Positions 23,057 through 34,339 of a stretch of 64,000 bases of DNA are shown here, in pieces. A model generated the notes under the pieces. It made no database searches, had not been told where the DNA came from, and saw nothing but the letters and a program-made list of their open reading frames with translations. The position numbers and the translations under genes were made by a program. Every line of letters starts with the position of its first letter. Position 1 is the stretch's first letter. Source of the stretch: Affinundibacterium amnicola (GTDB taxonomy: Bacteria; Pseudomonadota; Gammaproteobacteria; Burkholderiales; Burkholderiaceae_D); the NCBI RefSeq assembly GCF_014284275.1, contig NZ_JACOFU010000009.1:62001-126000 (forward strand), written 5' to 3'.

Positions 23057-24052
23057 ATGAAATTGCGTTCATCACTTCTCTTCAGTGCACTTCTCTCTGT
23101 GTCCGCGCTAGCTGCGGCGAGCCAGCCTAAATTCGCTTTAGTTTATGACGCTGGTGGAAAGTTTGACCGCTCATTCAATCAATCTGCCTACGAAGGCGCA
23201 GAGCGCTTCAAAAAAGAGACGAAAATTTCTTATATTGATGTGCAAGTTCTGAGCAATGCACAAGGCGAGCAAGTGTTGCGTAATCTCGCACGTAAAGGGA
23301 TCAACTTAATTGCTGCAATTGGTTTTACCCATGCTCAGCAAGTACAGACCGTGGCGAAAGAATTTCCTAAAACGAAGTTTGTGATTGTCGATGGTGCAGC
23401 AACTGGCGCGAATGTCAGCTCGATTTTATTTAAAGAACAAGAAGGCTCTTACCTGGTTGGCGTAGCAGCGGCAATGGCATCGAAATCTAAAAAATTAGGT
23501 TTTATCGGTGGTATTGATATTCCCCTGATCCGTGCATTCGTCTGTGGCTATACACAAGGCGCAAAATCGGTTGACCCGAAAATTGATGTCGCACAAAACG
23601 TGGTTGGTACCACGGCGACTGCGTGGAATGATCCAGCCAAAGGCAGTGAATTGGCACGTGCACAGATGGAGCGCGGGGTTGATGTGATTTTTGCAGCGGC
23701 TGGTGGTAGTGGCATGGGTGCACTGCAAGCCGCCAAGGAAAAAGGCAAGATGGCGATTGGTGTCGATTCGAATCAGAATTATCTCTTCCCAGGTGTGATG
23801 CTGACATCCATGGTGAAGCGTGTTGATAATGCGGTGTACGAGAATTTTATGCAGATGAAAAATGGCACATGGAAAGCGGGTGTGGCGAATTTAGGTCTGA
23901 AAGAAGGTGGTGTGGATTGGGCGCTCGATAAAGATAATCGTAGCTTGATTACGCCAGAAATCGAAAAGCGTGTGAATGCCGCGAAACAAGATATTTTGAG
24001 TGGTAAGGTGAAGGTTGTAGATTATCGCGAAGCCAGCCGTTGCCCTTTATAA
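23057..24052 (+). CDS. BMP family nucleoside ABC transporter binding protein
   Basis: A 331-residue periplasmic binding protein of the PnrA/BmpA (Med) family, which binds purine or pyrimidine nucleosides. Signal peptide: MKLRSSLLFSALLSVSALAA, cleavage before SQPKF. Typical stretches are FALVYDAGGKFDRSFNQSAY, FVIVDGAATGANVSSI, FIGGIDIPLIRAFVCGYTQG and FAAAGGSGMGALQAAKEKG, the last with residues that contact the ribose and base. No lipobox Cys follows the signal peptide, so it is a soluble periplasmic form. A partial terminator follows the gene, as often seen between a binding protein and its less abundant transporter partners. Confidence 0.92.
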   Translation: MKLRSSLLFSALLSVSALAAASQPKFALVYDAGGKFDRSFNQSAYEGAERFKKETKISYIDVQVLSNAQGEQVLRNLARKGINLIAAIGFTHAQQVQTVAKEFPKTKFVIVDGAATGANVSSILFKEQEGSYLVGVAAAMASKSKKLGFIGGIDIPLIRAFVCGYTQGAKSVDPKIDVAQNVVGTTATAWNDPAKGSELARAQMERGVDVIFAAAGGSGMGALQAAKEKGKMAIGVDSNQNYLFPGVMLTSMVKRVDNAVYENFMQMKNGTWKAGVANLGLKEGGVDWALDKDNRSLITPEIEKRVNAAKQDILSGKVKVVDYREASRCPL

Positions 24053-24060
24053 GTTGGATA

Positions 24061-24098
24061 AAAGCCGTAGCATTGCATGATGCTGCGGCTTTGTTTTA
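24061..24098 (+). terminator. Intrinsic terminator or attenuator after the binding protein gene
   Basis: aaagccgtagcat (24061-24073) pairs with atgctgcggcttt (24080-24092), 13 bp with one G-U, loop tgcatg, then gtttt. The short U run suggests partial termination, which would lower expression of the ATPase and permeases relative to the binding protein. Confidence 0.7.
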
Positions 24099-24188
24099 TC
24101 TAAAATTTTTCCTGTGACTTTTCTTTTCTTCTGGTCTTTTGTAAGTCAGTAGCGAAGCACAAACTAAGCTCAAACTCAATTGAACACC

Positions 24189-25705
<1,517 letters not shown>

Positions 25706-25709
<4 letters not shown>

Positions 25710-26794
25710 ATTCAGATTTACCTCGTTGGGCGACGAATGTCGCTCTACCTATGTTGAATTTGCTCTCTGCTTTGGTTGTCGCAGCAGGCGTAATTTATCT
25801 GTTAGGTGAAAGTCCTGTCGAAGCTTTAGTCATCATGATCAAAAGCGCACTCGGTAACGCAGAAGGATTTGCGTACACCTTATTTTATGCGACCACATTT
25901 ATCTTTACTGGATTGTCAGTGTCGATCGCGATGCAAGCCGGCTTATTTAATATCGGTAGTGATGGTCAGATGTATTTAGGTGGCCTAGGTTTGACTTTGG
26001 TCATGCTGCAATTTGATGCGAGTTTGTCGCCATGGTTATTGATCCCAATGGGAATTGCGAGTGCCGCCTTGTTTGGTGCTGCATGGGCTTTCATCCCCGG
26101 TTATTTGCAAGCGAAGCGTGGTAGTCATGTGGTGGTAACGACGATTATGTTTAACTTCATCGCCGCATCGCTGATGAATTTCATCATCATTACTTACCTG
26201 ATTCCTGTGGGCGAACAAAATCCAGCTAGCCGCGTGTTTGCCGAAAGTGGCTGGATTCCGCGTCTCAATACCTGGCTGCCGGTGCTGGGTGAAACACCGC
26301 TGAATCTGACTTTTTTGATCGCGATCTTTTGTTTGTTTGCTTATGGCTTGATCGTTTGGCGGACGCGTTGGGGTTATGCCTTGCGCGCTGCCGGTAAGAG
26401 TTCACATGCGGCCTTGTATGCCGGGATTTCTATTTCTACCGTGATCATTGTCGCGATGCTGATGTCGGGCGCTTTGGCCGGTGTTGCCGCTGTCAATAGT
26501 GTGGCTGGATCGATGCATTATTTGAGTTTGAATTTTACGGCGGGCGCTGGTTTTATCGGGATCGCAGTTGCCCTGATGGGCCGTCAGCATCCGATTGGCA
26601 TCTTTATGGCCGCCTTATTGTTTGGTGTATTGATTCAGGGTGGTTTCGATCTGTCATTGGAAAAGTCGAATATTCCGCCTGAGACCTTTGTTTTTATTCA
26701 AGGCTTGATTATCTTATTTTGTGGTGCGATGGAAAACATGTATGCACCTGCCTTGTCACGCGTACTGAAAATGAAGTGGGGAAAAAATGTTTGA
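25706..26794 (+). CDS. Nucleoside ABC transporter permease 1 (YufP-like)
   Basis: A 362-residue permease of the BPD_transp_2 family (same group as RbsC, YufP). About ten membrane segments are visible, and the core contains GLFNIGSDGQMYLGGLG and GFIGIAVALMGRQHPIGIF, the conserved loop that contacts the ATPase. It overlaps the ATPase gene by 4 bp and the second permease by 8 bp. With the BMP-type binding protein it forms a nucleoside importer. Confidence 0.92.
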
Positions 26795-27755
26795 TGATTT
26801 TCAATTTTCTACCATTCTGGTTGCGACGATTCGCAATGCGCCAGTGTTGCTATTCGCTGCGTTCGCCGGTGTTTTCGCTGAGCGTAGCGGCATCATCGAT
26901 CTGGCTTTAGAGGGCAAGATGTTGACCGCTGCCTTCGCTGCCGCTGCTTGCACTTATGCGACACAAAATCCGTATATCGGGATAGCTGCTGGCATGTTGG
27001 TGTCGTGTGTCATTGTTTTATTGCAAGGCTATGTGTCGATTAATCAGAAGGGTAATCAATTGGTTTTTGGTATCGCGATCAATATTGCGATGTCGGGATT
27101 AACTTTCGTCTTGGCACAGTATTTTTTCCAACTCGGTGGCCGCAGTCCCGATTTGGGCGATGCACGCCTTCCAGTGTTGAATTTTCCTTTTGCCGATTGG
27201 TGGTCAACCATACCCGCATTGAACTGGCTGCTAGGTAAATTTTTGGGTGGACATACTATTCTGGTCTATCTCGCTTTTGCGCTAATTCCCTGTTTGCATT
27301 GGTTGATCAATCACAGTCGGTTTGGTCTGCGTTTGCGTGCTGTTGGTGAGAACCCCCACGCAGCCGATGCGGCGGGTATTAATGTCGCACAAACACGTTA
27401 TTTAGCCTTGTTGTGCGGTGGCGTACTGTGTTCGTTTTCTGGTGCGTATTTAGCGATTGTGCAAAGTGGATTTTTCTTGCGTGATATGTCGGCAGGTAAT
27501 GGTTTCTTGGCATTGACAGCCATGGTATTTGGTAACTGGCGTCCATTGCAAACAGCATTAGGTTGCTTGATGTTTGGCTTCTTTGCTGCCTTACAAATTC
27601 AAATGGAAGGTGTGGCTTTCCCTGTGGTTGGGCAGATACCGGGTTCCTTGATACAAATGCTGCCATTCGTGGTGACGGTTGTGGTGCTAGCAGGTGTGAT
27701 GGCGAAATCGGTGGGGCCAAAAGCTTTGGGTGTGCCATTTGTGAAATCGCGCTGA
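26787..27755 (+). CDS. Nucleoside ABC transporter permease 2 (YufQ-like)
   Basis: A 322-residue BPD_transp_2 permease with about eight to nine membrane segments. The N-terminal FAGVFAERSGIIDLALEGKML and the GNGFLALTAMVFGNWRP loop are typical for the second, shorter permease of BMP-type nucleoside importers. It overlaps permease 1 by 8 bp, so the two are made in equal amounts. Confidence 0.92.
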   Translation: MFDDFQFSTILVATIRNAPVLLFAAFAGVFAERSGIIDLALEGKMLTAAFAAAACTYATQNPYIGIAAGMLVSCVIVLLQGYVSINQKGNQLVFGIAINIAMSGLTFVLAQYFFQLGGRSPDLGDARLPVLNFPFADWWSTIPALNWLLGKFLGGHTILVYLAFALIPCLHWLINHSRFGLRLRAVGENPHAADAAGINVAQTRYLALLCGGVLCSFSGAYLAIVQSGFFLRDMSAGNGFLALTAMVFGNWRPLQTALGCLMFGFFAALQIQMEGVAFPVVGQIPGSLIQMLPFVVTVVVLAGVMAKSVGPKALGVPFVKSR

Positions 27756-27822
27756 TAGCAGATGGAAAGCAGACTGAAAGCACGAACTGCTGACAGAGTC
27801 AAAAGATTGAATAGAGATTGAT

Positions 27823-28818
27823 ATGGTACATAAAGTTATTTTCGATACAGATCCTGGCGTTGATGACGCAATGGCTTTGTATTTTGCGTTGGCACATCCT
27901 GAGATCGAAGTTGTTGGTATCACCAGCACTTTCGGCAATGTCACAGTAGCGCAGGCGACTGCTAATGCCTTGTATTTGACCCGTCTAGCGGGCCATGAAA
28001 TACCCGTTGCCGAAGGTGGTGCACTACCTTTGATGAAAGCCGCAGGCAAACCGCCTGGCTTCATCCACGGTGATGATGGATTAGGGAATCTGCCTTCGCG
28101 TTTACCACATGCAGCACAAGCGGAAGCGATGTCTGCTGCAGAATTTATTGTCAAGATGGCGCGTCAGCATCCGGGTGAAATTACGCTTGTTGCAGTTGGC
28201 CCCTTGGTCAATCTAGCTTTGGCATTAAAACTGGAGCCGCAATTGCCTAGCCTGATTAAGCAGGTCGTGCTGATGGCGGGTACGGTGATTGAGCCTGGCA
28301 ATGTGTCACCCGTGGCAGAAGCAAATGTTTGGAACGACCCACACGCTGCTGATCTGGTCTTTACTGCAGGTTGGAAACTCGCGATGGTCGGCTTGGATGT
28401 GACGCATCGTGTGGTGATGGGCGCTAGTTATTTTGCTGGTTTGGCACAGCATCATCAGCAACATATCGCGATGACGACACTCGCGCATGCGGTGAATTTT
28501 TACAGCGATTTTTATCAAAAAGCACGACCAGATTTAGGCCATGCTTGCTTCTGTCATGACATTTTGGCTTTCGTCTATCTGGTTGCGCCAGAATTATTTC
28601 AGGTTATGGATGGACGTGTACGTGTGCAGTTAGATGGTTTGGGTAATGGACAAACGATGATGGATAGACACGGCGGTGGCTTGGTCTATGCGCAAACTGG
28701 ATGGGAACATCATCAAGCGGAAACACGTGTTTGTTTGCAAGTCGATGCGCCAGCATGTTTGAGATTAATCGAACAAACTTTAGAAGCTAATTGGTTACGC
28801 GCGCCTTTGGCGCAATGA
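27823..28818 (+). CDS. Inosine/uridine-preferring nucleoside hydrolase
   Basis: A 331-residue cytoplasmic nucleoside hydrolase that splits nucleosides into base and ribose. The N-terminal IFDTDPGVDDAMAL holds the Asp cluster binding Ca2+ and ribose; VLMAGTVIEPGNVSPVAEANVWNDP-type sequence (EANVWNDPHAADLVF) supplies Asn and Asp contacts, and GLDVTHRVVM the second Asp-Thr-His region. There is no signal peptide. It lies 67 bp after the importer and produces the free ribose that the ribokinase would use. Specificity (inosine, uridine or broad) cannot be read from sequence. Confidence 0.92.
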   Translation: MVHKVIFDTDPGVDDAMALYFALAHPEIEVVGITSTFGNVTVAQATANALYLTRLAGHEIPVAEGGALPLMKAAGKPPGFIHGDDGLGNLPSRLPHAAQAEAMSAAEFIVKMARQHPGEITLVAVGPLVNLALALKLEPQLPSLIKQVVLMAGTVIEPGNVSPVAEANVWNDPHAADLVFTAGWKLAMVGLDVTHRVVMGASYFAGLAQHHQQHIAMTTLAHAVNFYSDFYQKARPDLGHACFCHDILAFVYLVAPELFQVMDGRVRVQLDGLGNGQTMMDRHGGGLVYAQTGWEHHQAETRVCLQVDAPACLRLIEQTLEANWLRAPLAQ

Positions 28819-28854
28819 TCATTGCATGTATCGAGAGATTACGAGGAGTTAGCC

Positions 28855-29697
28855 ATGTTAATTACACCGGTCGATTTTACTAGCCCAACAGCCGCGAAAG
28901 ATTTTGCGGAAAGTTTGCACAACACGGGTTTTGGAGTGCTCACCAATCATCCTTTATCGCAGCAGTTACTTAATACCGTTTATGCTGAGTGGTATGGTTT
29001 CTTTCAGAATGAAGCGAAACATACTTATGCCTATGATCCGCAAAAATACGATGGTTATTTTTCGCCATCCGTTTCTGAAACTGCCAAGGGAAACACCAAG
29101 CGCGATCTGAAAGAGTTTTATCACATCTATCCTTGGGGGCGTTACCCAAGCGAAGTATCTGGCGCTGCGCGTCAGTATTATGAGGAAGGTGCTGCATTAG
29201 CGGCAACCTTGTTGCAATGGGTTGAGCAATATACGCCTGCTGAAGTGCAAGAAAAGTACTCGATGCCTTTGTCGCAGATGATACAAGGCAGTGAACAAAC
29301 GCTGCTGCGGGTTTTGCATTATCCACCGCTACGTGGTGATGAAGAGCCGGGAGCTGTGCGCGCAGCAGCGCATGGCGATATCAATTTGCTGACGATTTTG
29401 CCGGCAGCGACTGCTGCAGGTTTGCAAGTCGTCGGTAAAGATGGCGAGTGGCATGATGTGCCTTGTGATTTTGGGATGCTGATCGTGAATATTGGCGATA
29501 TGTTGCAAGAAGCCTCAGCTGGTTACTATCCGTCGACGATACATCGGGTATTAAATCCAACAGGTGAAGAAGCGAAAAAATCGCGTGTTTCATTGCCGCT
29601 GTTTTTACACCCGCGTCCTGATGTGGTCTTATCAGAACGACATACTGCGGGTTCGTATTTGACCGAACGTTTGCAAGAATTGCATTCCAAAGTTTAA
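28855..29697 (+). CDS. 2-oxoglutarate/Fe(II)-dependent oxygenase, isopenicillin N synthase-like
   Basis: A 280-residue member of the IPNS/DIOX superfamily. The Fe(II) triad is visible: His and Asp in AAAHGDINLLTIL and His in PSTIHRVLNP; the 2-oxoglutarate Arg lies in KKSRVSLPLFLHP (R-x-S). The N-terminal DIOX_N part is TGFGVLTNHPLSQQL. ATG 28855 has cgaggag upstream. It lies 36 bp after the nucleoside hydrolase and so probably shares its transcript. Relatives in fungi include thymine 7-hydroxylase, so a base or nucleoside substrate is a reasonable guess but not shown. Confidence 0.85.
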   Translation: MLITPVDFTSPTAAKDFAESLHNTGFGVLTNHPLSQQLLNTVYAEWYGFFQNEAKHTYAYDPQKYDGYFSPSVSETAKGNTKRDLKEFYHIYPWGRYPSEVSGAARQYYEEGAALAATLLQWVEQYTPAEVQEKYSMPLSQMIQGSEQTLLRVLHYPPLRGDEEPGAVRAAAHGDINLLTILPAATAAGLQVVGKDGEWHDVPCDFGMLIVNIGDMLQEASAGYYPSTIHRVLNPTGEEAKKSRVSLPLFLHPRPDVVLSERHTAGSYLTERLQELHSKV

Positions 29698-29713
29698 ATT
29701 TGCGACTTAAAAA

Positions 29714-29729
29714 ACCACATTCATGTGGT
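29714..29729. terminator. Weak hairpin after the oxygenase gene
   Basis: accaca-ttca-tgtggt, with a run of A on its left and only attt on its right, 16 bp after the oxygenase stop. On the minus strand the A run would read as a U tract. Termination on the plus strand would be inefficient, so some transcription into the TonB receptor region is possible. Confidence 0.35.
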
Positions 29730-29984
29730 ATTTGAAGAACTACTCTAAAAAAGAAATGCGGCTGTCATCGAACTGAAGTAAAAGTGAGTTCAAATGCAGG
29801 TACTTTGCGTAGAAATGCAGGCGTGAATTCGTCACGCATAATGCCTTGTTAAGGTACGCAGTAGATTTTTTTGCACGTGTTGATGCAGCTTGAAAGACTC
29901 TGGACACAAACTGGATAAATTCAAGACATCAATCAAATCAAACAGATTACAGATTTTAAACAAACGAAAAGCAAGGAGCTATTA

Positions 29985-32387
29985 ATGAAGCAACTCAATA
30001 AATCATCAACTGCAGTACCTTCGCGCGTGAAGATGCTCGTCATCGCATGCCAATTGACATGCCTTGGTATGTCAACAGCCTATGCACAATCACAGACGCA
30101 AGAGAAGACGGAAAACAATGATCCGATCAGCTCCGCTCAAGTGACGATCACGGGTAAAAAAGTCGGTATGGGTTTGATGGTGCAAGAAAATACACCAAAA
30201 GCACGTAGCACGATTACTGCAGAAGAGTTGGCAAAACAACGTCCAACAGGTAACGCCTATGAAGCATTGGAATTGATGCCAGCGGTGAATAGCTATAACC
30301 ACGATGCAACGGGTTTGTTTGGTGGTGGTTTGACTTTGCGCGGCTTTAACAGTGATCAAATCGGTGCAACGATCAATGGCGTGCCAGTGAATGATTCTGG
30401 TAGCTTCGCTGTGTACCCACAAGAATATGTGGATCAAGAAAATACTTGCTCACAATTTGTTACTCAAGGTTCTACCGACGTTGATTCACCGCAAATCGGT
30501 GCAACTGGTGGTAACTTCGGTATCATCACTTGTGATCCATCTAAGACAAAACGTATCCGTGTTGCGCAAACTTTGGGTCAATTGAATTTGTCCAAAACTT
30601 ACGTGCGTTATGACACTGGTTTGCTCGAAGGCGGCCGTACTCGTTTCTTTATCTCCGCATCGCATGCGCAATCCGACAAGTGGAAAGGTAAAGGCGGTGC
30701 AAATCGCGACCATATCGATATGGGCTTCAGAACTGATTTCGACAAGTTCAATTCCATTAGCGGTACTGTGTTGTACAACCGCGCTATCAACCAAAACATT
30801 AGTTCTTTCAGCTTGGTTGATTTAGAGAAGTTTGGTTATAACTATGATTTCTCACAAACTTTCGTTGGTCACGCTCCAGCAAGCCCAGGTAAAGCAGGCA
30901 ATGACACCAACTCTGCGTTTGGTGATGCTTACTACCAACTGACAAAAAACCCATTTGAAAATGCCATTGCTTCAGTAACTGCAAAAATGCGTATTGGTGA
31001 AAACACCGACATTAAAGTTATTCCTTACTTCTGGTATGGCTATGGCACAGGCGGCAATCAACAAAAACTGCAAGCAGAGAATGCATTTTTGAACAAAGCA
31101 ACTGGCAGAAATACCGCAACAGTTGATTTGAACGGTGACGGTGATACTTTGGATCGCGTGATCGTTGCAAACAGCAGTGTGACGCGTACTAGTCGTCCAG
31201 GTGTGACGGCTTCTGTTACGCACACAATTGGCGACCATCAAGTATTAGCTGGTTTCTGGTTTGAGCGTGCAACGCATGAACAATTTGGCCCTATGGTATT
31301 AGTGGATGCGAATGGTAATGCGAACGATATCTGGTTGAAAGAAGGCCGTGTATTGCGTCCAGACGGCACACCATATCAATCACGTGACTGGACAACAATC
31401 AGTACGTCGAATCAAATTTTCTTGCAAGACACGATGAGTTTGATGAACGACAAGTTGACCATCAATGCGGGTGTTCGTGCACCAACTATGAAGCGTGACT
31501 TCACGAATAAGGCGAACGAAGGTAGTAACTCTGGTACGGATTACAACATCGAAAAAACCTATCGCGAAATTCTGCCGCAATTGGGCGCGCGCTACCAGAT
31601 CGATAACAATAATCAATTGTTCTTCAGTTTGGCACGTAACATGAAGGCACCTCCAAACTTTGTTTACTCCACGACTAACAACGTTGTCTTGGTCAATGGT
31701 AAACCAACGATGCCAGTTGATGTGCAAGCTGAAACTTCAACAAACATCGACGTAGGCTATCGTCTGCAAAGCGATAAGTTGACAGCACAAGCGACGGCTT
31801 ACTCTGTTGATTTTAAAGATCGCCAAGCAACTGCTTATGACCCAGTAGCGAACATGAGTAGTTTGACCAGCGTTGGTAAAGTTAAGACGCATGGTTTCGA
31901 AGTTGAATTGGGTAACACACCAGTGAATGGCTTCTCTTTCTACGGTTCGATTGGTTACGCGAAGAGCGAAATCAAAGACGATATCCTGATCAGCAAAACA
32001 GCAACTTTGCCTACCAAAGGTAAGCAAATGACCTTGACGCCAGAATGGAAAGCGGGCTTGAGCGCGATGTATGAAACAGGTGCTTTCTATGCACGTTTGA
32101 AAGTGAAATATACAGGCGAGCAATGGGCGACGATGACCAATGATGAATTGGTTCCAAGTTACACATTGTTAGGTTTGGATTTTGGTTATCAATTCCCAAA
32201 TACCAGCTGGATCAAGAAGCCAACTTTGCGTTTGAACATCAGCAATTTGACGAACGAAAAGTATCGCAATCCATCTAGCTTTAACGTAACAAACGCGAAG
32301 GCATATGGTACTGCGGGCGCGAGAACCGTGTTCTACTACATGGGTTCACCACGTTTTGCATCAGTCACTTTGTCAGGCGATTTCTAA
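29985..32387 (+). CDS. TonB-dependent outer membrane receptor
   Basis: An 800-residue receptor. Signal peptide to about residue 35 (cleavage STAYA|QSQ). The plug domain contains ARSTITAEELAKQRPTGNAYEALELMPAVN and the LTLRGFNSDQIGATINGVPVND loop; the barrel ends with the family's aromatic terminus ASVTLSGDF. A Cys pair (ENTCSQF and GIITCDP) may form a disulfide in an extracellular loop. The ATG has an aaggagct site. No heme or siderophore signature is seen. Its partners (5'-nucleotidase, S1/P1 nuclease, adenosine deaminase downstream; nucleoside importer upstream) suggest a substrate related to nucleic acid, such as nucleotides or oligonucleotides. This is inferred from context. Confidence 0.92.
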   Translation: MKQLNKSSTAVPSRVKMLVIACQLTCLGMSTAYAQSQTQEKTENNDPISSAQVTITGKKVGMGLMVQENTPKARSTITAEELAKQRPTGNAYEALELMPAVNSYNHDATGLFGGGLTLRGFNSDQIGATINGVPVNDSGSFAVYPQEYVDQENTCSQFVTQGSTDVDSPQIGATGGNFGIITCDPSKTKRIRVAQTLGQLNLSKTYVRYDTGLLEGGRTRFFISASHAQSDKWKGKGGANRDHIDMGFRTDFDKFNSISGTVLYNRAINQNISSFSLVDLEKFGYNYDFSQTFVGHAPASPGKAGNDTNSAFGDAYYQLTKNPFENAIASVTAKMRIGENTDIKVIPYFWYGYGTGGNQQKLQAENAFLNKATGRNTATVDLNGDGDTLDRVIVANSSVTRTSRPGVTASVTHTIGDHQVLAGFWFERATHEQFGPMVLVDANGNANDIWLKEGRVLRPDGTPYQSRDWTTISTSNQIFLQDTMSLMNDKLTINAGVRAPTMKRDFTNKANEGSNSGTDYNIEKTYREILPQLGARYQIDNNNQLFFSLARNMKAPPNFVYSTTNNVVLVNGKPTMPVDVQAETSTNIDVGYRLQSDKLTAQATAYSVDFKDRQATAYDPVANMSSLTSVGKVKTHGFEVELGNTPVNGFSFYGSIGYAKSEIKDDILISKTATLPTKGKQMTLTPEWKAGLSAMYETGAFYARLKVKYTGEQWATMTNDELVPSYTLLGLDFGYQFPNTSWIKKPTLRLNISNLTNEKYRNPSSFNVTNAKAYGTAGARTVFYYMGSPRFASVTLSGDF

Positions 32388-32458
32388 TCTCTGTTTAGTT
32401 GATGATAATCAGGCCTTTGTGATCGGTATTTGCAGTGGTCTGATTCAGTAATATCCAT

Positions 32459-32489
32459 GGTCTGCAAGCTTGTGTTTGCAGACCTTTTT
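32459..32489 (+). terminator. Intrinsic terminator after the TonB receptor gene
   Basis: ggtctgcaa and ttgcagacc form a 9-bp stem with a loop of about 8 bases followed by ttttt, 70 bp after the receptor stop. It probably separates the receptor transcript, at least in part, from the enzyme genes downstream. Confidence 0.75.
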
Positions 32490-32497
32490 AATTGTAG

Positions 32498-32557
32498 AGA
32501 CCTTTGCACAACTTAATACGCAAACTTCGACAACTCACTATGGTTGTGCAAAGGTCT
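32498..32557. repeat. 60-bp palindromic element with 15-bp arms
   Basis: agacctttgcacaac (32498-32512) and gttgtgcaaaggtct (32543-32557) are perfect inverted copies around a 30-base spacer, followed by ttttg. The arm resembles terminal inverted repeats of some IS5-superfamily elements (gacctttgcacaa). It sits right after the receptor terminator and before the nucleotidase gene. Either a tiny MITE or a second hairpin; no transposase is present. Confidence 0.6.
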
Positions 32558-32602
32558 TTTGTAAATCTCGACATTTTTTAGCGTGATGTTGGCGCAAATT
32601 CT

Positions 32603-34315
32603 ATGAACTTTTCTCTCCCAGTTTTTGGTCGTTTGACCCGTACCACGATTAGTTTTAGTTTGTCTTTGATGCTGCTTGCATGCGCAACGCCAAAGACGGA
32701 GCCGGTGGTGCTTAATTTAGTGGCTATCAACGATCTTCATGGACATATTGAGAAGGAAAAATTTAGTTATACGCCTCGCGGAGAAAAAACAGCGAAGACT
32801 TTAGTCGGGGGTGGGATCGAGACTTTGGGCGCAAATTTAGCGGCGTGGCGTAAAGAAGATAAAGATCTCATTTTCGTTGGTGGGGGGGACTTGATTGGCG
32901 CGAGTCCAGCAATCTCCTCTTTGTTCGCTGATGAACCGACCTTACATGCATTGGGGCGCATGGGCTTACGTGTGAGTGCTTTGGGAAATCATGAGTTTGA
33001 TCATGGCTTGCAAGAATTGCAGCGACAAATTCATGGTGGTTGCGAGTCACCGCGCCCAGATCGCGCATGCAAATTTGATGGACGATTTCCTGGTACGCAA
33101 TTCTCGTATATTGCTTCCAATGTCTTGAGTAAGCAAACTCAGAAACCGTTTTTCCCCGCCTATCATGTGGAAGAAGTGAAGGGCGTAAAAATTGCGTTTA
33201 TCGGGGCGGTCTTGCGTGATACCCCATTCATGGTGGCAGGCGATAAAGTAAAAGATTTAAGCTTTATCGATGAAGCGGAGGGAATCAATCGTACGATTCC
33301 CGTGCTGAAAGAAATGGGCGTGAAAGTATTTGTCGTGTTGATTCACGAAGGGGTTAGTTCACCAGATGTTTTTGATCAATTTGCTTGCTCGCAAATTAAA
33401 GGGCCAATTGTTGATATCGTGAAGCGGCTAGACCCAGCGATCAAGCTGATTGTTAGTGGGCATAGTCATACGGGCTTTGTCTGCAATGTTGAAGGCCGCA
33501 CGGTGACGCAAGCGCAAATGTATGGACACTTGCTGACACGAATTTCAATCAAGTTGGATGCTACTAACCATCAAGTAATGGACATTCAAGCAAAAAATAT
33601 GGTGATGGAACCAAACTCTGCTCCCGCACCAGAAGAGTTATCAAACCTACTGCATAAAGCACGTGAAGGTAGTAAAGCGATCATCGCGGAACCTGTAGCG
33701 AAACTAGCTGTACCAGTGATTACACGGAAGTTGAATCCCGCCGGGGAATCTCCATTAGGGAATATTGTTGCGGACGCACAGCTTGCGGCGGTGAAAGATA
33801 TGGGGGCGCAGATCGCTTTCATGAACAATAAAGGGATACGCAGCAATCTGGAAACTCTGGCGGGCAACATTAGTACCTACGGACAAAATGCGACGGTTCT
33901 TCCGTTCGGTAATACTTTGGTGTTGATGAGCCTCACTGGTGCGCAAATCCGCGGCTTACTTGAGCAACAAGTCTGGTTGGATGAGGAATCGCAAGACGGC
34001 AGGAATGTCTTACAAGTGTCTGATGGTTTCACCTATATTTGGGACGCAAAACGTAAAGTAGGCGAGCGCGTCATTCCTGATAGCGTGAAGTTGAATGGAA
34101 TTGCGCTTGATGATCAACGCGAGTATCGCATCGTTGCGAATAATTTTATCGCGGGTGGCGGTGATCGCGTCGCGATGTTCTTGCAAGGAAAAAACGTGAT
34201 TGATACTGGCATTAAAGATATTGATGTGTTTATGTCGTATATCAAAGCACACGATCAGGCCGGAACACCTGTCGGCAGCGACAAACCAGTTGGGCGTGTA
34301 AAACGTATTAATTAA
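32603..34315 (+). CDS. 5'-nucleotidase / metallophosphatase lipoprotein
   Basis: A 570-residue UshA-type enzyme that removes phosphate from extracellular nucleotides. An N-terminal lipoprotein signal ends with the lipobox LMLLAC (Cys at about residue 27). Metal ligands follow: AINDLHGHIE, GGGDLIGASP, ALGNHEFDHG, LIHEGVS and VSGHSHTG. The C-terminal nucleotide-binding domain has MNNKGIRSNL and FIAGGGDRVAMF (the FxxGGDG-like aromatic stack region). It opens a run of three exported enzymes with short gaps. It would convert nucleotides made by the S1/P1 nuclease into nucleosides. Confidence 0.92.
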   Translation: MNFSLPVFGRLTRTTISFSLSLMLLACATPKTEPVVLNLVAINDLHGHIEKEKFSYTPRGEKTAKTLVGGGIETLGANLAAWRKEDKDLIFVGGGDLIGASPAISSLFADEPTLHALGRMGLRVSALGNHEFDHGLQELQRQIHGGCESPRPDRACKFDGRFPGTQFSYIASNVLSKQTQKPFFPAYHVEEVKGVKIAFIGAVLRDTPFMVAGDKVKDLSFIDEAEGINRTIPVLKEMGVKVFVVLIHEGVSSPDVFDQFACSQIKGPIVDIVKRLDPAIKLIVSGHSHTGFVCNVEGRTVTQAQMYGHLLTRISIKLDATNHQVMDIQAKNMVMEPNSAPAPEELSNLLHKAREGSKAIIAEPVAKLAVPVITRKLNPAGESPLGNIVADAQLAAVKDMGAQIAFMNNKGIRSNLETLAGNISTYGQNATVLPFGNTLVLMSLTGAQIRGLLEQQVWLDEESQDGRNVLQVSDGFTYIWDAKRKVGERVIPDSVKLNGIALDDQREYRIVANNFIAGGGDRVAMFLQGKNVIDTGIKDIDVFMSYIKAHDQAGTPVGSDKPVGRVKRIN

Positions 34316-34339
34316 TATCACACCGAGAAAGTGTTCATC

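Noticed and set aside
29698-29984. Cobalamin or TPP riboswitch before the TonB receptor gene
   Set aside because: No cobalamin-box-like or CTGAGA-type conserved core is present; only small hairpins such as gcgtga/tcacgc are seen.
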